Below are positions 24,581 to 34,448 of a stretch of 64,000 nt of DNA, piece after piece. The translations under genes were made by a program, and so were the position numbers. Source of the stretch: Lophium mytilinum (taxonomy: Eukaryota; Ascomycota; Dothideomycetes; Mytilinidiales; Mytilinidiaceae). The notes under the pieces were generated by a model. The model did not search any database. It saw only the letters and a list, made by a program, of their open reading frames with translations, and had not been told where the DNA came from. How positions within the stretch are numbered: position 1 is the stretch's first letter; every line of letters starts with the position of its first letter. The stretch lies in NCBI GenBank assembly GCA_010093605.1, contig MU004185.1, forward strand, positions 1,988,539 to 2,052,538. Reading direction: 5' to 3'.

Positions 24581-25136
24581 GCCCGTCGCTCGCGGTTGAA
24601 GTTTCTTCTTTAGGGTCGGAGGAGAGTCAAAGACACGTTCGATTGAAAAACAGCCGAGGGTGGCCTTCGATGTGTTCGGGTGGCGGGGATCGTGTGCTCT
24701 AAAATGTCACACCTAACCCGTACATGTTGTTGCTGGAGTGGGTTCTGGTTTAAAACACCGCAGGGAGAAGTCCAATGGTTGAGGCTTGTGGGGGATCAGA
24801 ATTTAGACCAGGAAATGGATCATGGGGGGAGAGGGAGAGTTGGTAGTGGAGAGCTCTTGGTCGCGCATATGATGGACTGCATTTTCTGGCGAAGTTGGCG
24901 GTAGCGAGCGGTATGGAGAGGTGATACGGATGGGCATGGTAGGGGAGAGATTGAGAGTATCATCACTATGGACGAAGGCGCGCCAGCTCTCCTCCCCCCT
25001 CCATCGCGCTTTTGTTTCTCTCCAGTTTTCCCAGCGACCACCAGACATGTACTCGTAATGGCTGTGTTTTTGATGTCTGGTGTCCACCTCCTCTGCTCCA
25101 GAAATCGAACTACCCGCCCGAGGAGGAAGATTTATA
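24574..25136. other. module 1: facing TATA promoters, no long gene
   Basis: Bounded by TATAAAA facing right (24574) and a TATA box facing left (25131-25136). Inside, the longest frame is 94 codons on the minus strand (24803-25087, starting about 45 bases after the left-facing TATA box), without recognisable domain. Transcripts from both promoters would overlap as sense and antisense. Whether it yields small proteins or non-coding RNA cannot be decided from sequence. Confidence 0.35.
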
Positions 25137-25277
25137 CTCGCCCGCGAGAGCCAGCACGTGAGACACGTGGCTGCTCAGCTCATCACTGCTTCAACGCTAT
25201 CGAAGTCGTTGGGAGAGCGATGACGGCGTGACTTTCACGTGCAGACAGGCTCTGGCTGGGCGGTAGGGGGTATAAAA
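25131..25277. promoter_or_regulatory. divergent promoter pair 2 (three CACGTG, two TATA boxes)
   Basis: Minus-facing TATA (TTTATA on plus) at 25131-25136; CACGTG at 25155-25160, 25164-25169 and 25236-25241; plus-facing TATAAAA at 25271-25277. Same architecture as the pair at 24.4-24.6 kb. Confidence 0.5.
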
Positions 25278-25965
25278 GGTCCTTCTTCGTTCGTGTCGAG
25301 GTTTTATTTGGCATGGCGGAGGAGGTTCTGGGGCTGGTTCAAAAGCTTCTTTGCAGAAGTTCGATGGTGCGAATGGGATTGGCTGGCGTGGCTTCTGCAA
25401 CATATGCAAGAGCGTCAACTGATGGAGTGGTTGGGCCGGGTTTGGTGCAAATCTTTCCACGTTTTCCCGTCATGGGCTGGTGGGGGCGCAACATTTTCCA
25501 CGTTTTCCCGTCATGGGTTGTGGTGTGTGCAACAACTCAGTAAGGAAGAGAAACCTCATGGAGAGTGGAGTAGTCTCGGCGTTTTAATCATCAACTGATG
25601 GTGGTGAGTGGCATTGCTCGGAATTGAAGCTCCTAAGCTTCCATGAAGTAACGGTTCTGCGGAAGCGAACTATGATACTCAGCACCACTACTTCACAAGA
25701 TGATATGTACCACGCCTTGTATGATCCACCACCGCACATTTCCATTCTCTCATTTGCTCCAGATGTACCGACACCGACTCCATGAGGAGACTAAGACGTA
25801 CTCGTTGCCCCCAAAGCAGACACATCGCAAATGTCTCCTCCAGGTGTTGAAAAACACTCTTCTCGAACACCAACTCCATAGATTATTCTTGTGCTTATTG
25901 TTGATAACGAAAAATTCCTCCGGGCCCCATGCCTAAGAAAGCAGCTTAGCCCGCAAGCTTAAATA
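25271..25965. other. module 2: facing TATA promoters, small frames only
   Basis: From the right side a 63-codon frame (25688-25879, minus) begins MELVFEKSVFQHLEETFAMC. From the left side frames of 76 codons (25313-25543, plus, ATG about 35 bases after the TATA box) and 119 codons exist. No domain is recognised. The minus-strand stretch CTCATGGAGTCGGTGTC and, after about 35 bases, GTGCGGTGGTGGATCATAC resembles a stretch in module 4 (CTTCATGGAGTCGTTGTC...GGCAGTGGTGGTTGGATCAAC), suggesting common descent. Confidence 0.35.
25454..25521 (+). repeat. tandem 41-bp duplication inside module 2
   Basis: TTTCCACGTTTTCCCGTCAT followed by GGG(C/T)TG occurs at 25454 and again at 25495, with 14 bases between the copies. 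Near-identity indicates a recent event. Confidence 0.8.
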
Positions 25966-26116
25966 CGAAAAGATCGAAGCCTCAGCACGTTTCCTCGTGA
26001 TCCTCACGTGCCTTCCCCATTCTCATCTCGGAGTTGGAGCAGGAGTGAATCGCGTCATGCGCGGTCACCACACTCACGTGCCGACCAACTTCCGCCAGCC
26101 TAGCGAGAGTATAAAA
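25958..26116. promoter_or_regulatory. divergent promoter pair 3 (two CACGTG, two TATA boxes)
   Basis: Minus-facing TATTTAAG (plus 25958-25965), CACGTG at 26005-26010 and 26075-26080, plus-facing TATAAAA at 26110-26116. The minus-facing TATTTAAG is identical to that of module 4 at 44956-44963. Confidence 0.5.
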
Positions 26117-26798
26117 CCTCGCCACCCTCCCCGTTCTAGCTTCCCTCTCCAGAGGCGGACAAGGAAGAACTGAGGGAGATACAGAAATCTGAGATCGGCT
26201 TCTGCTATCGCGGATTGCGATTTGTCTGAGGGAAAATCAAAAAAACATCGCAGAAACCGCATGAGAGGGGGATTGGTCGGGACTGAGTTGCGTCTCGAGG
26301 CGTTCAAAAGATTTGGACGTAACCATCGATGGGTGTGTGTTGGGCTCATTTGTCACTGCCATGGAATGGACGGAAGGAGGGGAGAGCCAGCTGTGGCAAG
26401 ATTCTACGATAATGAAAACCTTCCTTTTTCGAGCCCGATTTGGGTTATCATACGCGGACATAATGATCAGATGTGTCGTGAGACTCTCTTTCACAGGATC
26501 GGTTCAGAAAGGTGACTGTCAGCACTAAGAGCTTGACGTGATAAACATCGAGTCGGGCTTCTTCCCCCACCACATCAGAACTCGCCTCCTCCGATTTTGC
26601 AGCACCGATACCACCCCACATGGTTTGTGTGAATCCCGAAATTTGACCTCCTCCATGGCATCACCGGTCGATCGCCCTTATTTGAACCCCAAACGCGCAG
26701 CCACCGCACCCCATGTGAACTGCGTAGTAATTGTTTTAAAGGGTCGATGTTGCTCCTAACCTGTACAGTCGAAACCTAGAGAGGGAAGAACTTTTATA
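26110..26798. other. module 3: facing TATA promoters, small frames only
   Basis: Bounded by TATAAAA facing right at 26110 and TATAAAA facing left at 26792-26798. Contains frames of 71-97 codons on both strands (for example 26222-26515 plus, 26237-26494 minus) that overlap each other and show no known domain. The architecture and the 689-bp spacing copy module 2 (695 bp). Confidence 0.35.
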
Positions 26799-26822
26799 GT
26801 AGGGATGAAAAACCTGCACGTG
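26792..26822 (-). promoter_or_regulatory. right border promoter of the array (CACGTG plus TATA)
   Basis: On the minus strand CACGTG (26817-26822) is followed after about 18 bases by TATAAAA (26792-26798). It closes the array and points left into module 3. Confidence 0.45.
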
Positions 26823-27168
26823 ACTCTTACATAAGCCACAAAGACCATGCCGTATGAGACAAACAGGCTACGAGAAAGTCCCAGAGACGCCAAAAAAGGC
26901 TGCTTACATCTGTCCGCCGCTGTCTGAAGCCCCTCAATACATTCTTCCGCACCTGAACAGGACGGAAGTGAACCACTTTGCACGGCCAGTGAACTCACGA
27001 AGGCGCCTCAGACGGTATCAAACACCATTGTGGGAAAGAGTTGAGATTGGATGAACGGGCGTATCCTACTACAAAACAATAACGCCATCCATGATATGCC
27101 GCTGAAAGAACCCAAGAAGCCTCCCAAAAGAAAAGACAATACCGACAAGCAATAGAGTACAAACCGAA
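26823..27168. other. short intergenic stretch
   Basis: Lies between the E-box array and the 3' end of the minus-strand hypothetical gene. One 66-codon plus frame and one 71-codon minus frame, no motifs. Confidence 0.4.
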
Positions 27169-27765
27169 TCAGCGAGAGCGAAACTCCTTCCGTCCCATGC
27201 ACACCCTCTTGCCGAAGTCCCACAACTGACCCTTCCTCAATGCCATCTTGCTCTTCCGGCGACGAGCAGTTTCTTGAGCCCGCTCACGCCAAGGCGATTG
27301 TTCCGACTCCACATCGAACGGGTGCGGGAAAACGCCATACGGATCAGGCATCTCCGACCGAGACATCGTTAGGTTCCACCACTTAATGAAAAAGTCCAGA
27401 AAATCACTCTCTGCACGAGTAAGCGGTCTCTGGGATTGTCCTTCGAACGGTATAAAGTAGAGTTGGAGGAGAAAGTGCCGGTGGCTAATGGTCCAATGGT
27501 TGACGATACGTTCATCCCACGTTGTTGAGAGTAGATGATTGATACACAGGCGCGTTATTGTTGGTAGATGCGGGGCCGAAGGTGGAGGTTGTATTGGCGT
27601 CAGTGGGAATGGAGGTAGAGGTACTGTCACAACTCCGGTACGTGGAGGAAGCGATGGGTCAATTGACTGGGAAGATGTCGTTGTCCCCCGCAGGGATTCA
27701 AGCTTTCGGCGTCGGTGGTGAAAGAGTGTGAAGATCCCAGCTCTCGGCATGTGTGAGTCGGCCAT
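27169..27765 (-). CDS. hypothetical protein, 198 residues
   Basis: An uninterrupted frame from ATG 27765 to 27169. The N-terminal 70 residues are basic and then Pro-rich; the remainder looks like folded protein (HLLSTTWDERIVNHWTISHR, LTRAESDFLDFFIKWWNLTM) and ends with a strongly basic tail (TARRRKSKMALRKGQ...). No signal peptide or membrane segment is present. Aromatic and Trp content in the middle suggests genuine coding. The family is not recognised; it could be lineage-restricted. It lies head-to-tail with the small membrane protein gene upstream. Confidence 0.5.
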   Translation of the reverse strand: MADSHMPRAGIFTLFHHRRRKLESLRGTTTSSQSIDPSLPPRTGVVTVPLPPFPLTPIQPPPSAPHLPTITRLCINHLLSTTWDERIVNHWTISHRHFLLQLYFIPFEGQSQRPLTRAESDFLDFFIKWWNLTMSRSEMPDPYGVFPHPFDVESEQSPWRERAQETARRRKSKMALRKGQLWDFGKRVCMGRKEFRSR

Positions 27766-27884
27766 TGGGAAGGATTGGTGGTGTCAAACGAGTAAAGGAA
27801 AACGAGCGCAGAAATGACATGTGGTAGGCTGGTTTGCGGATGGAGGAGTGCCCTCAAGGTGCTCGAGCTATCTGCCAATAGCTA

Positions 27885-28100
27885 TTAGTCCAGCTTTCTT
27901 TGACAGGGTTGAGGGCAGTCTGACGGTGATAACGAGATGGCAAAATTACCGTTCGACAAGACCAAATTAAAGGACAACAGACTGTTAGGGCGGAGAGGAG
28001 CCACAAAAGGAACAGGTTGCAAGTGAAGGGCTTGTGTACATGCTCCTGCCGCTGTTTGGGGTGCTTCGACGTGTTGATCGGTCGTAGAAATGTAGATCAA
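27885..28100 (-). pseudogene. possible decayed duplicate of the small membrane protein gene
   Basis: The stretch GTGTACATGCTCCTGCCGCT...GGGGTGCTTCGACGTGTTG at 28032-28085 matches GTGTAGGCTCTCCTGCCAAC...GAGGTGCTTCGATGTGTTG at 28323-28384. Downstream, GCCCTAACA...TTGGTCTTGTCGAACGGTAATTTTGCC on the minus strand faintly follows the intact gene's GCCCTAACC...TTTCTTTTCGCTCGGCATTTTGGCC, but the frame no longer encodes a membrane segment. Hence a roughly 300-bp local duplication whose left copy has decayed. Confidence 0.35.
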
Positions 28101-28132
28101 TTGTGATGACGAAATGAATGGGGAGAGAATTT

Positions 28133-28297
28133 CTATTGACGGCGACGATGATTATCGAGACCACCGCCGCGGGGACCACCACGACGATTATCACGCTCAC
28201 GGCCAGCCCAGAGGATTGCACAGGCGGCCAAAATGCCGAGCGAAAAGAAACAAATCAATCCAATGAGTAGGTTAGGGCTGATTTGGATAGCGCCCAT
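28133..28297 (-). CDS. small single-span membrane protein with RGG-like tail
   Basis: From ATG 28297 (MGAIQISPN...) the frame encodes 54 residues: a short polar start, one clear membrane segment (LLIGLICFFSLGILAACAIL, about residues 10-30), then WAGRERDNRRGGPRGGGLDN and a basic end. An in-frame upstream ATG at 28411 would add 38 residues that match a local repeat, so the short form is preferred. Size and layout resemble small tail-anchored or type III microproteins, but no family is recognised. A decayed second copy seems to lie at 27885-28100. Confidence 0.4.
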   Translation of the reverse strand: MGAIQISPNLLIGLICFFSLGILAACAILWAGRERDNRRGGPRGGGLDNHRRRQ

Positions 28298-28501
28298 GCT
28301 GGCGGAGCGAGTTTTAATAACTTGTGTAGGCTCTCCTGCCAACGTTTGAGGTGCTTCGATGTGTTGTGTGGTTGTGGAAAAGTGATAGCTTTTGGTATAG
28401 CTGTGGAACAATGGGATGAGTTTCGATGATGGGGATCGGGGGATGTAAAGGTTGGAGAGGAGAGTGGAATGGCGTAATGTTTTGTGTACAGAGCGCTTGC
28501 T

Positions 28502-31500
28502 CTAGTATGGTTTGGAAGGATGAGTCGGCATCGATTGGGATAGCACTCTCGCGGCGATCTCGATTGCCTCTTCTGGGAGGCCTAGCCATTCTTACGTTAG
28601 AGAAGTCGCGTTACTATGAGAGGAGGGACATACCGGCTACCCTGGCCACTTTCAAGGCATGAGACTGCCTATTGACTCCTTTTCGAAGTCTGTGAACATA
28701 AGAGAAAGTCCCATCGGGTTCTTCTGCAACGTCTGTGCAGTAGCAACCCAGCGACTCGAAATCCTTGGTCATATCGGCGAGTGCATGGAAATGGGTCGCG
28801 AATAATGCACGGCACTGATTCACATTGTGAAGATGATGCAGACAGGCATAGCCGACTGCTACGCCGTCTTCGGGAGTGGTGCCGCGACCGACTTCGTCCA
28901 TGATGACCTGACATAGTGAGCAGCTTTATCATGAGGTTCTAGAGAGTAGACTTACAAAGGAACGTGGTGTAGCTTGCTTGAGGATCTGAGCGGTTTCAAG
29001 CATCTCCACCATGAATGTGGACTGGTCTTGATACAGGTTGTCTGCGGAGCCAACTCTGCTAAACACCTTGTCCACCAATCCGATTTCTGCATACTCGGCA
29101 GGAACAAAGGATCCCGTCTGGGCCAAGATCGATATCAGTGCGTTCTGGCGAAGGAATGTGCTTTTACCGGCCATGTTGGGCCTAGCTAGCAATATTAGTT
29201 TTGTTTCAGGTGAATTAATGCTGCCTACAACGCCTCATCATAGATCTGTGTACACTTCTCTGCCACCGCCTGGGGTACTTCATGGTGTATTCGAGATTCT
29301 AAATCGGATGGAAGTTGGGCATTTTGAACAACTCGTTAACCCGTGGGTCCACCCTAGACAGCGGCAGAACGGTGTACACGGATGAGAAGTGTGTCCGTCG
29401 CTCCGGATTAGTTCTAGTGCGTTGAAGCACTACGAGCGGTGGCAAAGACGAGTACTCGGATCTATGACGTGCTGAAGAAGTTCGGACTCACCCGGTGATC
29501 AGCCAAACACGTTCATCGTCTCCTACTGCACAGTCGTTGGAGGTAAAATTACGACCCTGATCTCCAAGGCCAGCCTCAACAACTGGATGCCTTCCACCAA
29601 CGATGTTATGTGTCGTACTGCCGCCTGTTAGCTAAGATGTTGACGAAACACGAATCTGATTCCAATTACCCCGAATTCAAAATAGGCCGAACGAGACTCT
29701 TTTCCAGAGCCAGAACCGCAAAAGAGCAAGCGACATCAAGCTCGTCCAACACCGCAGCGTTTCGTCTCAGCTTCACCAGGTTCTGAACCACCTCCGCGCG
29801 AAGGTCTCCTAGTGCCCTAGTCTCTTCTGATCGAATCCGAAACCTTGTCTCGTCAAGTTGCGTTCCCAAGTGTGTCCATTCTGGAAGGTGGAACGATCGC
29901 GTTGATTTGGTGCTGCTGACACTCTTCGCGATTTGAGCTGCGGCACGTGCGACATCCTTCCCCTTGACATGACATATATGACCGAGGTTTGGGGTCCATT
30001 TCAATGTTAGACTTTCGGCACCTTGTGAGAATTAGATTTGATAGGATCGTTGAACAGGGTCTTTGTACTTAGACTCTTCTTGAGGCTGGACTCAAGCTCC
30101 GTTTTCTGTCGAGTGAGATGATCTAATGCCTCGTGCAATTTGGTCAGGCTTTTGCTGGCGCTAGGTGGGATTAGTCACTGCGGACGTTCAGATGATATGA
30201 ACCGCTATACCTTCGTCTCATGATCCAGATGTCTTCTCTACCGTCAGTTGCGCTTTTGAAGCTAGGCGCTATGGCGTTAGATTTTGGTCGGATTTTCTTT
30301 GGCATTTGCTTCAGGTCTTCTTCTCCGGCTTCTTGACCAAGCACCTCTTGAGCCATCTCAATTATTGCGCTCTCTTCGTCATCTTCAAGCCTGTGTCGCT
30401 CGGACAACCCGTCTTCGTCGATAGCTTCCAAAATCCGGGTTGCGAGCTTCATAGGTGAAACCAGATCAAACCGGTTAGACAGCGAAGAAAGACACCCTCG
30501 GCGGCGTGTATCAGCTTCGGTTGCTTCAGCGTTCAATGGAATAGCGTTACGGGATGAAGAGTGTTCCGTCACCAGATTAGCGATGTCGGTAGTTCTGAAA
30601 ATTGTTTTCGATAGTTCAACGAGGTCATCCGCATCGCCTCGGCCGAACGAGAACTTTTGAACCAGCCTGAGAGTGTCGAAAGTACGGCGGAGCTGGATAA
30701 CGAGATCCTGCTGTAGTTGAGGATATTCTAGCATCTCCTCGACGAGATCGAGTCGATCATTGATGACAGGTAAGGACATCGAAGGCTCAGCTAGTAAGAG
30801 TTAGTAACTTTGTCTTCCTCAATCAGTTCCTTTCTAAAAGAAAGCAAATACACTTACTAAGTCTCTCAATTAGAAGTCGTGTACCGCTTTTCGTCACAGT
30901 CTTTCTAAGTGTGTGAAGCAAGCTGCCTTCCTGTCGTCCATCTCTCATCGTCGTCCGAATCTCCAAAGCTCTCAAACTGTTCCTGTCGATGCTCATAAAA
31001 TTTTCAGGTTGGTGGCTGATTGGAGCTTGTAGCCTCGCCTTCGAGCCTTGTAGTTGCGTATTGACATAATGCAGTAGAGATCCACCAGCAGCGACTTCTG
31101 CCGGACTAAAGTTCGTCGTGTCAAAGTCCTCTATCACATCTTCAAGCATCGGGATCCAGTCTGCGAGTGCGAGCTTCTGCCCCAGAGGCTCTTGATAAGT
31201 GATAACATAACCATCCTCTTGGAGCATGGACACAATGCGTGACTCCCGTTGGTCTTTGAAGCTGCTGTCCAGAATAATCTCTCGTGGTCCGATTCGCGCA
31301 ACAGCTGATGGTAGAGAGGCTACATCCGTACTTTGCGTGAGGAAATCCCCGCTTGAAAGATCGACCCACGCCAGGCCCACTTCTGTACGAGGTAGATTCA
31401 GTACCGAGGGCACTTTGTCCGTACCAGGCGTATCTTGGACAGGACCGAGTGATTTGAGAGCTTCATGGTCAACATGGATGCTGAGCAAGTAATTGTTCTT

Positions 31501-32260
31501 CCAGGGATCCATGAAGCTCTCATCAATCAACGTCCCGGGAGTGATGATGCGCGTGACTTTGCGATCAAACTTGAGCTCTCCAGACTTGACTTTCTTCGAA
31601 GCATCATTCGGGATTTCTTCGCTGACAGCAACAGACTTATTCTGGTCCTGGACTAAAATCTTAAGAAAACGCTCAAGTTGATGGGCAGGAAACCCAGCCT
31701 AGAAATTGGTTAGCGCAGTAGATAAAATCTGCTCACGTGCTCATACCATAGGTACAGCGCTGCCCTTTCTTTTCGAAACTTTCAAGTTCATAAGAGGTCC
31801 ATAAGTCTCGGCATGGTCGAAAAACAGCTTCAGATATCATTAGCTAAGATTGAAATGCAGCCAGGTGCGTAAGTACCTCGTAGAAGCCACCAACGCGAGT
31901 GAGGACAACGCAGTGGCCAAACTTGAGCATGTTGTTCCGCGCCTGTTGGACAACGGTTGGATATTCCGGTACTTCATCTTTTCCTGGTCTCTTCTCAAGG
32001 CCTGCTGTGATGCTGGCTTGAGGTAAATCACCAAGAGAAAGGTCGTCAAACTCCACTGTAGATTTAGTTTTTGCGCCCCTTCGGCAAATAGATGGATAGC
32101 ATCTCGCCAATGGCTTCAAGGCACGCGCTGCAGGACGCGAAGCAAGCAAGGGGTACGAGAAATTCTTGGATGGGTGTTGACCAGAATGCACAGTGCGCGT
32201 ACAGATCAACCGCAATGCTTTAATGCTGCTTCGACGCGCAACATTATCGATGAGCATCAT
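28502..32260 (-). CDS. MSH1: mitochondrial DNA mismatch repair protein MSH1 (MutS family)
   Basis: Ten exons (32260-31877, 31827-31747, 31698-30858, 30790-30211, 30160-30069, 30021-29670, 29617-29492, 29181-28956, 28907-28634, 28581-28502) give 1011 residues. The N-terminus is basic and likely a mitochondrial presequence. MutS domain I has RVGGFYELFFDHA with the mismatch-contacting Phe and Glu (F126, E128). Core and clamp regions follow ([20 protein letters not shown]). The ATPase has Walker A GPNMAGKS, Walker [16 protein letters not shown] and ATHFHAL. The C-terminus ends [20 protein letters not shown]. By family it binds mispairs and supports mitochondrial DNA stability. Intron 7 splits the Gly of Walker A and is 310 nt, six times the usual length, because it contains an inverted-repeat insert. 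It is transcribed divergently from HEM12. Confidence 0.95.
29243..29385. mobile_element. inverted-repeat (MITE-like) insert in MSH1 intron 7
   Basis: Left arm at 29243-29278 (GATCTGTGTACACTTCTCTG then CCACCGCCTGGGGTAC) and right arm at 29348-29385, whose reverse complement reads CATCCGTGTACACCGTTCTG then CCGCTGTCTAGGGTGGAC. The arms match at roughly three quarters of positions and could form a hairpin. No clear target duplication was found, so origin from a transposon is inferred from the structure and the excess intron length. Confidence 0.4.
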
Positions 32261-32451
32261 CTGAAGGCTGACGGATTGTGTGACGTTTTGATGGACGGAG
32301 ATATCTGCGTGGTGTTGCTCTTCGAGATACAGGGGTAATATCTAGTCTAACTCGAATCGAAACTAGCGCAACGCGGGGAGCTGGTGTCATCGAATTCGAA
32401 GTGCTCGGCCTCGGAGTTTACATAGACACCCCCACCAACAACCTTGACACA
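32261..32451. promoter_or_regulatory. 191-bp divergent promoter of MSH1 and HEM12
   Basis: The two start codons face away from each other with only 191 bases between them, so both leaders and promoters must share this stretch. No TATA box is obvious. Confidence 0.7.
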
Positions 32452-33755
32452 ATGGCGCCGCAATTCGAGAAGATGAAGAACGATCTGCTATTAAGGACGG
32501 CAAGAGGTAGTCTTCATCTCCCCCCAATGCCTTCGTGGCCACGGGCTAATCAATGGAGCAGGGGAGAAGGTGGAGCGCCCGCCCATGTGGGTTATGCGTC
32601 AAGGTAAGGTATATAGCACACGAGACTGAGCGTTGCTAATATCATTCTACAGCTGGAAGGTATCTCCCCGAGTATCATGAAGCAAAAGGGAAGAGCGATT
32701 TCTTCGAATGCTGTCGCTCGCCCGAAATCGCCTCTACTCTCACTCTCCAACCCATCGAACGCTTCGCCGGTCTTATCGACGCAGCAATCATATTTTCGGA
32801 CATTCTGGTCATTCCACAAGCAATGGGCATGGAGGTGATAATGGTGGACAAGAAGGGGCCGCATTTCCCGGAGCCACTCAAGTCGCCTGACGACAAGCAA
32901 TACAAAGAGGTCATGGAGCGCAAGGTCGACGTCAAGGAGTCGCTTGACTATGTATACAAGGCCATAACACTCACAAGACAGAAACTAAAAGGCAGAGTCC
33001 CCCTAATAGGGTTCTGTGGCGCCCCTTGGACGCTGCTCAGTTACATGGTGGAAGGTGGCGGGAGCAAGATGTTCATACAGGTCAAGACTTGGGTTTTCAG
33101 GTATCCCAAAGAAAGCCAGGCCCTTCTACAAAAGATAGCCGAGCTTTGCGTGGAATACTTAGCTCTTCAAGTAGTTGCAGGGGCACAGGTACGAGGTGTG
33201 CTTTCTCGAGGCCCCCAGGTTTACTGACGGGAAACAGATGATCCAGGTATTTGATTCGTGGGCCGGGGAACTTTCACCAGCATCGTTCAAAACTTTCTCG
33301 CTCCCGTACTTGAACTACATTGCCGACCACCTGCCGGCGCGACTAAAGGAGTTGGGCCAAGAACCGGTTCCTATGACAGTGTTTGCTAAAGGCGCGTGGT
33401 ATGCGTTGGAGGACCTCTGCGAGTCGAACTACAACGTGATCGGTCTCGATTGGCTCCAAGACCCGGCTGCGGCATATAAAATTGCTCAAGCGAAAGGGAA
33501 GGTGCTCCAGGGAAACGCAGATCCTGGAGTTCTGTATGGCGGTAGGGAAGCTATAACGAGTGTCGTGAAGCAAATGGTGACGGGGTTCGGGGGAGGGAAA
33601 CAGGGGTGGATTGCTAATCTCGGACACGGTGGGTTCTTCCTCGTACTGGCTTTCATGCCCTTCTCTAACACAACCTAGGTATCACTCCTTTCGTCAAACC
33701 AGATGATTTGAAGTTCTTCTTTGAAGAGATCCATAAGTATGCTGGATCACCGTGA
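32452..33755 (+). CDS. HEM12: uroporphyrinogen decarboxylase
   Basis: Five exons (32452-32506, 32562-32603, 32653-33188, 33238-33628, 33679-33755) give 366 residues, the normal family length. Both signature regions are present: [17 protein letters not shown] near the N-terminus, split across exons 2 and 3, and [20 protein letters not shown] in the middle. The exon 5 end reads [20 protein letters not shown]. The enzyme removes four acetate carboxyls from uroporphyrinogen III to make coproporphyrinogen III in the cytosol, step five of heme synthesis. Its stop codon is 66 bases from the stop of FCY1 on the other strand, so the two transcripts converge and probably overlap. The start is fixed by the conserved [24 protein letters not shown] opening. 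Confidence 0.95.
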
Positions 33756-33821
33756 TGCGTATCAACACAAGCGTCAATGAAAAAGTTCTTTGTTTATATT
33801 AGATCCAAAAGCCAGCGAAAG

Positions 33822-34448
33822 CTATAGCTCCTCGCCTATGTCTTCATTCCTGATAGATGTATTAGCATTTAGTCTATAGAGAACATAGTCCGTAACGAAC
33901 CAGTCATCAGGTTTCTCCTTGATAAACTTCTTCATCAACTCCTGACACTCGTCGCTCTTCAGGACGACCACCTCGACCCCTTTCTGCTTGAGATAATCTT
34001 CGCCGCCTACAAACGTCTTGTTTTCCCCTTGAGAGCGCGTTCAGCCTATTGTGAACAGTCTCAACACCGGCACCCAGGCCTACTTACCAATGACTACTCG
34101 TTTCACTTGGTACATGACACAAGCTCCCGTGCACATGTCACACGGCGAAAGTGTGGTGTACATTGTGGCACCCCGATATGTTGCAGCCGGCAATCTTCCA
34201 GCATCCTCAAGCGCTGATATTTCCGCCTGATACAAAAGTCAGGGTCAAGGAACCACTGCAGCTCCTGCGGTGAAACCACCGCGACTCACATGAAGAGTGG
34301 CGCTTCCCTTTTGAATGCGCTGATTATGGCCTCGACCCAGAATCTTTCCGTCGGCGGAGACCAGGGCAGCTCCAATTGGGACTCCACCCTCTTTGCCGCC
34401 TTGCTTCGCCTCTTCCAAGGCTGCTTTGAAGCCGCTGTCAGTCTCCAT
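33822..34448 (-). CDS. FCY1: cytosine deaminase
   Basis: Three exons (34448-34290, 34226-34088, 34027-33822) give 167 residues. The zinc-site motifs are HAEIS, with the zinc ligand His and catalytic Glu, and SPCDMCTGA, with the two zinc ligand Cys. Intron 1 separates the His codon from AEIS. The C-terminus (KSDECQELMKKFIKEKPDDWF) matches yeast Fcy1. The enzyme converts cytosine to uracil in pyrimidine salvage and is the step that activates 5-fluorocytosine. The ATG at 34448 (METDSGFKAALEEA) is chosen over an upstream ATG at 34526 because it begins where the family begins; the upstream one would add 26 residues. Ends convergently with HEM12. Confidence 0.93.

Noticed and set aside
31793-31815. 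CCATAAGTCTCGGCATGG similar to the MITE end
   Set aside because: It is MSH1 coding sequence (HAETYGPL) and lacks the rest of the terminal repeat.
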